From Alphaproteobacteria bacterium (GTDB lineage: Bacteria > Pseudomonadota > Alphaproteobacteria > JAVJRE01), in NCBI GenBank assembly GCA_040218575.1, contig JAVJRE010000003.1:248001-312000 (forward strand): 64,000 bases of DNA, given 5' to 3'. Numbering within the stretch: position 1 is the first letter of the stretch; every line of letters starts with the position of its first letter. The translations under genes and the position numbers were made by a program. Positions 52,012 to 59,374 of this stretch are shown one piece after another. The notes below the pieces were generated by a model. The model saw only the letters and a program-made list of their open reading frames with translations, searched no databases and was not told the origin of the DNA.

Positions 52012-52610
52012 CCGTTATCGCGGCCATTCATGACGGCCGGCAAAGCTGGATTGGCTGCGATACGCAGGCCACATGGGGCGATACCTTCAAGGCCTGCTGT
52101 GGCCCGAAATGGGTGCGGGCCCATGGCTGGGCGCTGGGTCATGCCGGCGATGGCCGGGTTGCCGATTTGCTGAAGGACTCGGCCCGCGACCTGCTGCACC
52201 ATCTGGCGCGGCCGATTGATCTGACGGAGCGGCTGCGCCTGCTGTTTGACGCGCACGGTATTGCCGGGGCCGCGGACGGCGATGGTGAGCCGCGCGGCGC
52301 CAGACGCTATGGCCAGGCCATGATCCTGGCCAGGCCCGGTGCGGTGTCGAGTCTGGCCGGCGATCTGGCGCTGCATCGGGTGCGGCGCGGTATGCTGTGG
52401 GCCGAGGGCTCGGGCGAGAGCTATGCGGCCGGGGCCGGCCATGCCCTGGCCCGCACCGGGCAGCCGGCGCCGGAGGTGCTGCGCGCCGCCGTGCGCGCCG
52501 CCATGACGTTTGATCCGGCCTGTGGCGGCCGGGTGTGGACCGCCTGTTTGGGCGGGGCGGCCTCGGCAGGCGTGGGCCGTGGCCGGCAGGCGCGGCGGCT
52601 CATTAGCTGA
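52008..52610 (+). CDS. HslV/proteasome-like N-terminal-threonine peptidase in the lysis cassette
   Basis: 200 residues, GTG start inside the holin stop. After removal of Met the N-terminus is TVIAAIHDGRQSWIGCD. Numbered from that Thr, the proteasome catalytic residues fall at T1, D17 and K33, and HslV-type Gln19, Thr21, Gly23 and Thr25 are also kept. A later LWAEGSGESYAAGAGHALA matches the HslV region with AIGSGGPYA. No HslU ATPase is encoded nearby, so it may use the host's or work alone, perhaps in prohead maturation or host-protein turnover. Family call is strong, role unknown. Confidence 0.8.
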   Translation: MTVIAAIHDGRQSWIGCDTQATWGDTFKACCGPKWVRAHGWALGHAGDGRVADLLKDSARDLLHHLARPIDLTERLRLLFDAHGIAGAADGDGEPRGARRYGQAMILARPGAVSSLAGDLALHRVRRGMLWAEGSGESYAAGAGHALARTGQPAPEVLRAAVRAAMTFDPACGGRVWTACLGGAASAGVGRGRQARRLIS

Positions 52611-52668
52611 ATCTAAGGGAAATCATGGGAAAGCAGGGGCCATACCGACGAACCGCGTCCGGCTCCTG

Positions 52669-53718
52669 ATGCTTGTGTCCACTGCCCTCTCACGCCACAC
52701 CCGCGGCCTGCGGTCGCGCTTTGCCGAATGGTGGCATGGCGGGCCGGCCGGTGACGGCGCGTCAGCCTGGCCGCCGCCCGAAAATCTTGCGCCAGCCATG
52801 GCCCCACTGACGGGCGCCGCCGCCGCCGCAGACGGGCCGCACGCGGCCGATGACCGCCCGGCCGAACCCACGGGCGGTGTCGCTGATCCCTATGACGACG
52901 CCCGCGTCGCCGCCCTGGAGCATTTGTGGGGCGAGGGCCAGGCCGCGCCTGGCGACGGCGAGCTGACCATGGACCTGGCCCGCCCTGTCGGGCTGACCAG
53001 CGAGATGACGGTGCTGGATGCCAATGCCGCCATGGGGGCCGCCGGGCGTCTGCTGGCCCAACGCTTTGGCTGCTGGGTGACCTGCGCCAGCACGTCGCCG
53101 CTGCTGGCGGCGCGTGGTCAGTACTATGCCCAGAAGGCCGGGCTCGGGCGCAAGGCATCGGTCAGCTATCGCTTGCCCGGTGCGACGCTGCCGAAGAAGA
53201 CCTCCTATGATTGCCTGATCATGCGCGACCTGCTGTGTGCCGCGCCAACGCCCATGGACTTTCTGCCACGTCTGCTGCAGGTCATCCGCCCGTCAGGTCA
53301 TCTGGTGCTGATCGATCTGGTCAGCGGCGATCATCCGTTGGACGATGACGACCGGCACCGACTGAGCCGGCTGGAGGGCTATGCCATACAGCCTGTGAGC
53401 GTGCCGTGGCTGGAGGAGATATACGCCGCCGCCGGGCTTGATGTGTGGGTATCGGAGGACATGACGGACCGTCTGCGCCAGGTGGCTGAACAGGGTATGC
53501 GGCGCTTCCTCCACAACCCGCCGGCGGAAGGTGTTTCACCGGTCGTTATGGCCGCAATCGATCGTGAGATAGCCCGTTGGGAAACCCGTTTCCGCCTGTT
53601 CGATGGGGGTCGGATACGGGTCCACCGGACCTATGCCACACGGGCCGGAACGCGAGCCGGCGCCGGGGCGCTCACCTGGGATTCGGAGAACCCGGCAGAC
53701 CAGCCCCGCGGCCGTTGA
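52669..53718 (+). CDS. SAM-dependent methyltransferase-like protein with degenerate motif I
   Basis: 349 residues. After a Pro/Ala-rich N-terminal third, a class I methyltransferase fold appears: MTVLDANAAMGAAGRLLAQR at motif I, CLIMRDLLCAAPTPMDFLPR, then LLQVIRPSGHLVLIDLVSGD at motifs IV-V. The Gly-rich motif I is altered (DANAAMGAAG instead of D-x-G-x-G-x-G), so SAM binding is uncertain. It is the last gene before rpmJ and may be cellular. Substrate unknown. Confidence 0.75.
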   Translation: MLVSTALSRHTRGLRSRFAEWWHGGPAGDGASAWPPPENLAPAMAPLTGAAAAADGPHAADDRPAEPTGGVADPYDDARVAALEHLWGEGQAAPGDGELTMDLARPVGLTSEMTVLDANAAMGAAGRLLAQRFGCWVTCASTSPLLAARGQYYAQKAGLGRKASVSYRLPGATLPKKTSYDCLIMRDLLCAAPTPMDFLPRLLQVIRPSGHLVLIDLVSGDHPLDDDDRHRLSRLEGYAIQPVSVPWLEEIYAAAGLDVWVSEDMTDRLRQVAEQGMRRFLHNPPAEGVSPVVMAAIDREIARWETRFRLFDGGRIRVHRTYATRAGTRAGAGALTWDSENPADQPRGR

Positions 53719-53781
53719 CAGGCCCGGGGCGGCTCCGTATGGTCCGCCGCTTCCCTGCCCACCCATATTTTCGGTTACGCC

Positions 53782-53907
53782 ATGAAAGTCATCAATTCGC
53801 TGAAGACGGCAAAAACCCGCCACAAGGCGTGCCGCGTCATCCGCCGCAAGGGCCGGGTTTATGTGATCAACAAGACCAATCCGCGCTTCAAGGCCCGCCA
53901 GGGCTAG
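53782..53907 (+). CDS. rpmJ: 50S ribosomal protein L36
   Basis: 41 residues, the short alphaproteobacterial type: [15 protein letters not shown], then [20 protein letters not shown] and RQG. It is a small zinc-free form (one Cys only) of L36 in the large ribosomal subunit. It stands alone with a strong terminator after it. Confidence 0.95.
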   Translation: MKVINSLKTAKTRHKACRVIRRKGRVYVINKTNPRFKARQG

Positions 53908-53929
53908 GGCAGCGGTCAGCAACCATTTC

Positions 53930-53957
53930 GGGGCGCCCTTCGGGGCGCCCTTTTTTT
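53930..53957 (+). terminator. Rho-independent terminator after rpmJ
   Basis: GGGGCGCCC (53930-53938) and GGGGCGCCC (53942-53950), each nearly self-complementary, fold into a GC stem followed by TTTTTTT (53951-53957). It closes the rpmJ transcript. Confidence 0.9.
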
Positions 53958-54143
53958 GTGCCTGCGGCTGGCCGGGCGGCGCGGCTTGCCGGACGGCTTT
54001 CACCGCCCGGCCGGGACCGCTAGGTTGAGCGCAGACGCTGGCCGGCTCACCCATAGCGCGGTCTGCATGCACTGCGGGTTCACAGGATCGCCGGATAGGC
54101 AGGGTCCGGAAAACCAGCCAGAGAGACAGAGGGACAGCCGCCC

Positions 54144-55631
54144 ATGCTCATGCCGGAGCCCGACCCGTCGGTTATCGCCCGCCGCCGTGAGATCGCCCGT
54201 GACCTGGCGAATCTTCTGCCCGACGGCGCCGTAGTTGCCGATCTGGCAGCATTGAAGGCGTGGGAATCCGATGCGCTCACCGCCTATCGTCAGCCGCCGC
54301 TGATCGTTGTGCTGCCGGAAACAACGGAACAGGTCAGCCAGGTGCTGCGCTATTGTCATGGCAATGGCGTCAAGGTGGTGCCGCGCGGCGCCGGCACATC
54401 GCTGTCAGGCGGCGCCCTGCCACTGGCCGACGGCATCGTCGTGGCGCTGACCAAGTTCACGCGCATCCTCGACATCGATACTGACAATCGCACGGTCACC
54501 GCACAGTCCGGCGTCACCAACCTGGCCATCACCCATGCGGTGCAGGACCGGGGCTTCTTCTATGCGCCCGATCCGTCGAGTCAGGTTGTTTGCACCATCG
54601 GTGGTAATATCGCGGAGAACTCCGGCGGCATTCACTGTCTGAAATATGGCCTTACCACCAACAATGTGCTGGGTGCACAGGTGGTGATGATGGATGGCGA
54701 GGTGCTGCAGATCGGCGGCAAGGCACTGGACGCATCCGGCTATGACTTGATGGGCGTGCTGACCGGATCTGAAGGCCTGCTTGCGGTGGTGACGGAAGTG
54801 ACCGTGCGCATCCTGCCAAAACCACCCTCGGTCAGCGGCCTGCTGGTTGCCTTTCCCACCATAGAAAGCGCCGGCGCCACCGTGGCGGCCGTGATTGGCG
54901 CCGGCATCATTCCGGCCGCCATGGAAATGATGGACCGCATCTCCATCGGCGCGACGGAAGCCTTCGTCAAGAGCGGCTATCCGAGCGATGCGGAGGCGGT
55001 GCTCATCGTCGAGCTGGACGGGCCGCCGGAGGAAGTGGCGGAGCTGACCGAGCGGGTCATGGACATCGCCCGCGCCGAGGGCGCCACGTCGGTCCGGGCC
55101 AGTCGCGACGAAGCGGAACGTCAGCTATTCTGGGCTGGCCGCAAGGCGGCCTTCCCGGCAATGGCGCGTCTTATGCCCGACTACTACGTCATGGACGGAA
55201 CCATTCCGCGCGGCCGCATGCCGGAGGTTCTGAGCCGCATCGGCGAGATCGGCCGGCGCTATCAGCTTGCGGTGGCCAATGTGTTTCATGCGGGCGATGG
55301 CAATCTGCACCCGCTGATCATGTATGACGCCAGCGAAGCGGGCATGACCGAACAGGCGGAAGCCTGCGGCGCCGAGATCCTCAGGCTATGCGTGGAGGTG
55401 GGTGGCGTCCTGACCGGCGAGCACGGAGTCGGTGTGGAGAAACGCGATCTTATGCCGACCATGTTCAGCGATGACGATCTGAAGCAGCAGCAACGCCTCA
55501 AGTGCGCCTTTGATCCGCGGCAACTGCTCAATCCCGGCAAGGTCTTTCCGACACTCCATCGCTGCGCCGAACTGGGCCGCATGCATGTTCATCGCGGCCA
55601 GGTGCCGTTTCCGGACCTGCCGCGGTTCTGA
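54144..55631 (+). CDS. glcD: Glycolate oxidase FAD-linked subunit GlcD
   Basis: 495 residues. It oxidises glycolate to glyoxylate with FAD in a complex with GlcE and GlcF at the membrane. The PCMH-type FAD-binding segment is PRGAGTSLSGGALPLADGIV, and TIGGNIAENSGGIHCLKYGL and MGVLTGSEGLLAVVTEVTVR follow. The C-terminal cap has NVFHAGDGNLHPLIMYD and LTGEHGVGVEKRDLM. The ATG at 54144 has GAGGGAC upstream. The glcD, glcE, glcF order and near-zero spacing show one operon. The GhrA-like reductase at 20.9 kb could remove glyoxylate. Confidence 0.96.
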   Translation: MLMPEPDPSVIARRREIARDLANLLPDGAVVADLAALKAWESDALTAYRQPPLIVVLPETTEQVSQVLRYCHGNGVKVVPRGAGTSLSGGALPLADGIVVALTKFTRILDIDTDNRTVTAQSGVTNLAITHAVQDRGFFYAPDPSSQVVCTIGGNIAENSGGIHCLKYGLTTNNVLGAQVVMMDGEVLQIGGKALDASGYDLMGVLTGSEGLLAVVTEVTVRILPKPPSVSGLLVAFPTIESAGATVAAVIGAGIIPAAMEMMDRISIGATEAFVKSGYPSDAEAVLIVELDGPPEEVAELTERVMDIARAEGATSVRASRDEAERQLFWAGRKAAFPAMARLMPDYYVMDGTIPRGRMPEVLSRIGEIGRRYQLAVANVFHAGDGNLHPLIMYDASEAGMTEQAEACGAEILRLCVEVGGVLTGEHGVGVEKRDLMPTMFSDDDLKQQQRLKCAFDPRQLLNPGKVFPTLHRCAELGRMHVHRGQVPFPDLPRF

Positions 55632-55638
55632 TTACGCC

Positions 55639-56877
55639 ATGGCCACCATACTTAGTCCGACCAGCACGGCCGAAGTGCGCGAAATCCTCGCCTGGGCCGT
55701 CTCCGGCACCGTGCCACTGGCGGTGCAGGGTCATGGCTCCAGGGACTCCTATGGCCGACCGGTGGCCGCCCAGCACAAGCTGGTGCTGGAGCGTCTTGCC
55801 GGGATCATCAGCTATGAGCCGCAGGAGCTGGTCCTGACCGCCCATGCGGGCACCACCATGACGGAGATAGAGGCGGCGCTCGCGGCGGCCGGTCAAATGC
55901 TGGCATTCGAGCCGCCCGATCCGCGTTTCCTGTTCGGTGCGGCGACGGCCGGCACCCTCGGCGGTTGTCTGTCCACCAATCTGTCGGGGCCACGTCGGGT
56001 GAAGGCCGGGGCCGCGCGTGACCACTTCGTCGGGTTCCAGGCGGTCAGTGGCCGGGCTGAGATATTCCATGCCGGTGGCAAGGTGGTGAAGAACGTTACG
56101 GGCTATGACCTGCCGAAGCTGATGGCCGGTGCTTTTGGCACGTTGGGGGTGCTGACCGAAGTGACTATCCGGGTGGTGCCGGCGCCGGCCGACCGTTGTA
56201 CGCTGGCGACAAGCGGCCTGACGGAAGAGGAAGCAGGGCGCGCATTGTCGGCGGCCCTCAACAGCCCCTATGAAGTGTCTGGTGCGGCACATCTGCCGGC
56301 CGCCGTTGCCAGTAGACTTGCCAGTGGACTTGCCGGTGGTGACAGCGGATCGCTGACCCTCGTGCGCCTGGAAGGCTTTCCGCGCTCCGTTGCGTCGCGG
56401 GCGGATTCCCTGGGTGACCTTCTGGCGGCGGCGGAAGGTTCGCCGCCGTGGCATGCGGTGCCGCCGGCGGTGGCTGACAAGGCATGGCTGGCGGTGCGCG
56501 ATGTCTGGCCGCTGATTGGGGGAGAGGCCGGCGATGATTGTTTGTGGCGGATTGTTGTCCCGGCCGCCGCCGGTCCCGGCCTGGCTGCGGCCTTTGGCCG
56601 GGCCGTGGGCGGACGCAGCTTCTTCGACTGGGGCGGCGGTCTCGTCTGGCTTGCCACCGCGGCGGCTGTGACACGCGATACGGCCGGTGACCTGCGGCGG
56701 GCGGCGCAAACTCTGGGCGGTCATGCGGCGCTGGTTCGCGCGCCGGCCGATCTGCGACGCACCATACCGGTGTTCCAGCCGGAACCGGACGGCCGCGCCG
56801 CGCTGTCCCGTCGCGTCAAGTCCGGTTTTGACCCGGCCGGCGTGCTCAATCCTGGTCGCATGGTCGAGGGCGCATAG
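55639..56877 (+). CDS. glcE: Glycolate oxidase subunit GlcE
   Basis: 412 residues, second FAD-domain subunit of glycolate oxidase. Landmarks are PLAVQGHGSRDSYGRPV, FEPPDPRFLFGAATAGTLGG and GGKVVKNVTGYDLPKLMAGA. It starts 8 bases after the glcD stop. The C-terminal RRVKSGFDPAGVLNPGRM is family-typical. It is required with GlcD and GlcF for activity, and its own catalytic turnover is not established. Confidence 0.95.
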   Translation: MATILSPTSTAEVREILAWAVSGTVPLAVQGHGSRDSYGRPVAAQHKLVLERLAGIISYEPQELVLTAHAGTTMTEIEAALAAAGQMLAFEPPDPRFLFGAATAGTLGGCLSTNLSGPRRVKAGAARDHFVGFQAVSGRAEIFHAGGKVVKNVTGYDLPKLMAGAFGTLGVLTEVTIRVVPAPADRCTLATSGLTEEEAGRALSAALNSPYEVSGAAHLPAAVASRLASGLAGGDSGSLTLVRLEGFPRSVASRADSLGDLLAAAEGSPPWHAVPPAVADKAWLAVRDVWPLIGGEAGDDCLWRIVVPAAAGPGLAAAFGRAVGGRSFFDWGGGLVWLATAAAVTRDTAGDLRRAAQTLGGHAALVRAPADLRRTIPVFQPEPDGRAALSRRVKSGFDPAGVLNPGRMVEGA

Positions 56878-56878
56878 G

Positions 56879-58207
56879 ATGCAGGTCAGCTTCAGCGCCG
56901 AACAGAAGAGTGATCCGGCCATCCGCATGGCGGAGTCGATTTTGCGCGCCTGTGTCCATTGCGGCTTTTGCCTGCCGGCCTGCCCCACCTATCAGGTGGC
57001 GGGCGACGAGCGGGACAGCCCGCGAGGCCGTATCTGGCTGATCAAGGACATGCTGGAAAGCGGCCGGATGGCGCCCGGTGAAAGCCGCCACATCGACCGA
57101 TGCCTGTCTTGTCTCGCCTGCCAGACCGCCTGTCCCTCGGGCGTTGACTATCAGCACTTGGTGGATCTGGCGCGGGTTCGCATCGAGCGTGATGTGCCGC
57201 GGCCGCTGGCCGATCGCGTGCTGCGCGGTGGGCTTGATGCGGTCCTGACGCGGCCTGGCCTGTTCCGCCTGGCGGCGCTTGCCGGCATAGCCCTGCGCCG
57301 CGCCGCCGGCCTGTTCAGGCTGCGCTGGCCTGGCGCCGTCGGTCGGACGCTCGGTCTGTTGCCCGGGGTCTTGCCGCCGCCATCGCCCGTAGATCGGCCG
57401 GCCAGTTATTTCGCCACCAAGCCTGCCGGGGGTTTCGCCGGGAACGGGCCACGTCGGCGGGTCATGCTGCTGCCGGGCTGCGTACAGACTGTGCTGGCAC
57501 CATCCATCAATGAGGCAACGGTGCGGCTGTTGCGGCGGGCCGGCTGTGAGGTGGTGGTGCCCACGGGCAGCGGCTGTTGCGGCGCCCTGTCCCATCACAT
57601 GGGGCGAGAGGCGCGGGCCCTGCATCTGGCCGCTGCCAATTTGCGCGCTTTTGCTGCGGCGCTCGAAAACGGACCGGTGGACGCCATTGTCACCAATGCG
57701 GGTGGTTGCGGTGTGGTCCTCAAGGACTATGGCCACATGCTGGCCGGCGATCCTGAGCGGGCGGCGCTGGCGCAAAGTTTTGCCGAACGGGTCCGTGACA
57801 TCGGTGAAGTTCTGGTCCAGGTGGGCCTGCCACAGGGCGCGGTGGGGGCATCCGGGACAAAGCCGGTGCTGGCCTATCAGGCGGCCTGCTCGCTCAGCAA
57901 CGGCCAGAAAGGCGCCGACCATCATGCGGCACTTCTGACGGCCGCCGGATTTGCCCTGCGACCGGTCGCCGGGCCCGACTTCTGCTGCGGTTCCGCTGGC
58001 ACCTACAACCTGACCCAGCCGCATATGGCGGCAGACCTGCGCGCGCGCAAATGGGTGGTTCTCCGCCGCAGCGGGGCGGTGGCGGTCGCTTCGGGCAATA
58101 TCGGCTGCATGACCCATCTGGCCGCCGCGTCGGATGCCCTGCCACTGGTTCATACGGTGGAGCTGCTGGACTGGGCGACAGGGGGGCCAAGGCCCGCCAC
58201 CCTCTGA
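56879..58207 (+). CDS. glcF: Glycolate oxidase iron-sulfur subunit GlcF
   Basis: 442 residues. Two 4Fe-4S motifs occur near the N-terminus (ACVHCGFCLPACPTYQ and CLSCLACQTACPSGV), followed by two CCG domains (GSGCCGALSHHMGR and DFCCGSAGTYN). It passes electrons from GlcD to the quinone pool. The ATG at 56879 is two bases after the glcE stop. The operon appears to end here, before an AT-rich stretch that separates the response regulator. Confidence 0.95.
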   Translation: MQVSFSAEQKSDPAIRMAESILRACVHCGFCLPACPTYQVAGDERDSPRGRIWLIKDMLESGRMAPGESRHIDRCLSCLACQTACPSGVDYQHLVDLARVRIERDVPRPLADRVLRGGLDAVLTRPGLFRLAALAGIALRRAAGLFRLRWPGAVGRTLGLLPGVLPPPSPVDRPASYFATKPAGGFAGNGPRRRVMLLPGCVQTVLAPSINEATVRLLRRAGCEVVVPTGSGCCGALSHHMGREARALHLAAANLRAFAAALENGPVDAIVTNAGGCGVVLKDYGHMLAGDPERAALAQSFAERVRDIGEVLVQVGLPQGAVGASGTKPVLAYQAACSLSNGQKGADHHAALLTAAGFALRPVAGPDFCCGSAGTYNLTQPHMAADLRARKWVVLRRSGAVAVASGNIGCMTHLAAASDALPLVHTVELLDWATGGPRPATL

Positions 58208-58302
58208 TACAAGCAATGATTGAATAACAGTAATAGTTTACACTTTATTAGATAGGATGACGTTAGGCTGTCCCGGCTTGCTGGTCAGGGAACGTGCCGC
58301 TC
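58208..58302 (+). promoter_or_regulatory. AT-rich upstream region of the response-regulator gene
   Basis: The stretch 58213-58260 is clearly richer in A+T than its surroundings (TTGAATAACAGTAATAG, TTTACACTTTATTAG). It probably holds the promoter for the following gene. Several weak -35/-10 pairs are possible and I cannot choose one. Confidence 0.45.
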
Positions 58303-58884
58303 ATGAAGGACTATGACCTTAGTCGTCTGAACCTGCTGCTTGTGGACGACAACAAGCACATTCTGTCGGTTCTGCGGACGGCGCTGAACGGCCTTGGTGT
58401 GCAAAGTATTCAGGAAGCCAATGACGGTGCCGAGGCGTTCGATGTGCTTAAACGCTTTGCCGCCGATATCGTGATTGTCGACTATCTTATGTCGCCCATA
58501 GACGGGCTGACCTTTACGCAGATGACGCGAACCGCCCGCGATAGCCCGGATCCATCCGTGCCAATCATCATGCTGACCGCCAACACCGCTATTCGCCAGG
58601 TTCGCGAGGCGCGTGACGCCGGTGTGACGGAGTTCCTCGCCAAACCGATCACTGTGCGCGCCCTCTATGAGCGGCTGCTGGCGATCATAGAGGAGCCGCG
58701 CCCCTTCATTCGCTGCTCCACCTATATCGGGCCTGACCGGCGTCGCCGTCATGATCCGGCCTATACGGGCCCCGACCGGCGGTTTGGTCAGGAAGGCGAT
58801 GTCGGTAATGTCAAACGCACAGAGCATCTCAAGGAACGCCTGACGCGTCGTGAAACGGCCCGTAGCTGGCGACGGGTCAGCTGA
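58303..58884 (+). CDS. Response regulator with C-terminal GPDRR tail
   Basis: 193 residues. The receiver domain has LLLVDDNKHI, the phospho-accepting D60 in IVIVDYLMSPIDG and Lys in EFLAKPIT. The tail carries TYIGPDRRRRHD and YTGPDRRFG, a mark of a large alphaproteobacterial family of single-domain regulators (often near chemotaxis or HPt-like genes). There is no DNA-binding domain. I chose ATG 58303 (AGGGAA ten bases upstream); GTG 58294 is in frame too. The next gene overlaps or abuts it, forming a pair. Confidence 0.87.
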   Translation: MKDYDLSRLNLLLVDDNKHILSVLRTALNGLGVQSIQEANDGAEAFDVLKRFAADIVIVDYLMSPIDGLTFTQMTRTARDSPDPSVPIIMLTANTAIRQVREARDAGVTEFLAKPITVRALYERLLAIIEEPRPFIRCSTYIGPDRRRRHDPAYTGPDRRFGQEGDVGNVKRTEHLKERLTRRETARSWRRVS

Positions 58885-58885
58885 G

Positions 58886-59374
58886 GTGGTGCGCCGACTG
58901 TCGCCCCTGGAAGAAGCCAGGTTGCACAAAGCGGATGCAGCGGTATCCCGGCTGAGTGTTCATACCAGCGGCTGGGCCGGCGAGCAGGCGACCACCTTGC
59001 GGAGGGCGCTCGGTGCCTACCGCGCCCGACCGTCGCCATTTTCCGGCCCGCTGCCGGGCCAGGGGGATACACCGCTGGACAGTCTGATGCGCACCGCCAA
59101 CGACATTGCCGGCGTCACCGCGGTTGCCGGATATGATCTGGCGGCGGCCATCGGTCGCCTGATCTGCGACTATCTGCGCGATCTGCCGGCGGGCGCACAG
59201 CCTGATCCGGCCCTGCTGGAGCTGCAGGTGGCGGCCCTGCTGCGTGCCCTGGACGATGGCGGCAAACCTGGCGGCGGAGCAGAGGCAGTGGCCGGCCGTC
59301 AGGTTCTGCAGGCGCTGCGTCTGGCGCAACGGCGGCAAAAGCCGGACCGCAAAGGCCTCAGGCCAGACGGTTGA
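58886..59374 (+). CDS. HPt-like helical partner of the response regulator
   Basis: About 162 residues from GTG 58886 (58889 and 58850 are alternatives). Entirely helical: LSPLEEARLHKADAAVSRLS, then LMRTANDIAGVTAVAGYDLA, then LICDYLRDL and ALLELQVAALLRALDDG. The order matches alphaproteobacterial HPt-like proteins encoded after GPDRR regulators, whose core helix reads SHDIKGQ. Here the phosphorylatable His position appears as Asn in ANDIAG. It may bind the regulator without phosphotransfer. The 3' end overlaps sthA by 17 bases. Confidence 0.62.
   Translation: MVRRLSPLEEARLHKADAAVSRLSVHTSGWAGEQATTLRRALGAYRARPSPFSGPLPGQGDTPLDSLMRTANDIAGVTAVAGYDLAAAIGRLICDYLRDLPAGAQPDPALLELQVAALLRALDDGGKPGGGAEAVAGRQVLQALRLAQRRQKPDRKGLRPDG

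Larger units (their letters stand above)
35248..52610. mobile_element. Remnant or domesticated T7-like podoviral element with interleaved cellular genes
   Basis: The region contains an S24 repressor, a small-terminase/scaffold-like gene, a capsid gene, T7 gp11-, gp12-, gp13- and gp14-like genes, a gp17-like tail fibre, an M15 endolysin, a 3TM holin and an HslV-like peptidase, mostly in T7 order and on the plus strand. Cellular genes occupy 38458-41391 and 43868-45523. No large terminase, portal, gp15/gp16, RNA polymerase, replication gene or integrase is found, and no flanking direct repeat was seen. Borders are approximate. Confidence 0.75.

Noticed and set aside
55528-56988. 486-residue minus-strand frame opposite glcE, and a similar one opposite glcF (56846-58216)
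   Set aside because: Antisense to clearly conserved glycolate oxidase genes, with no recognisable domains.
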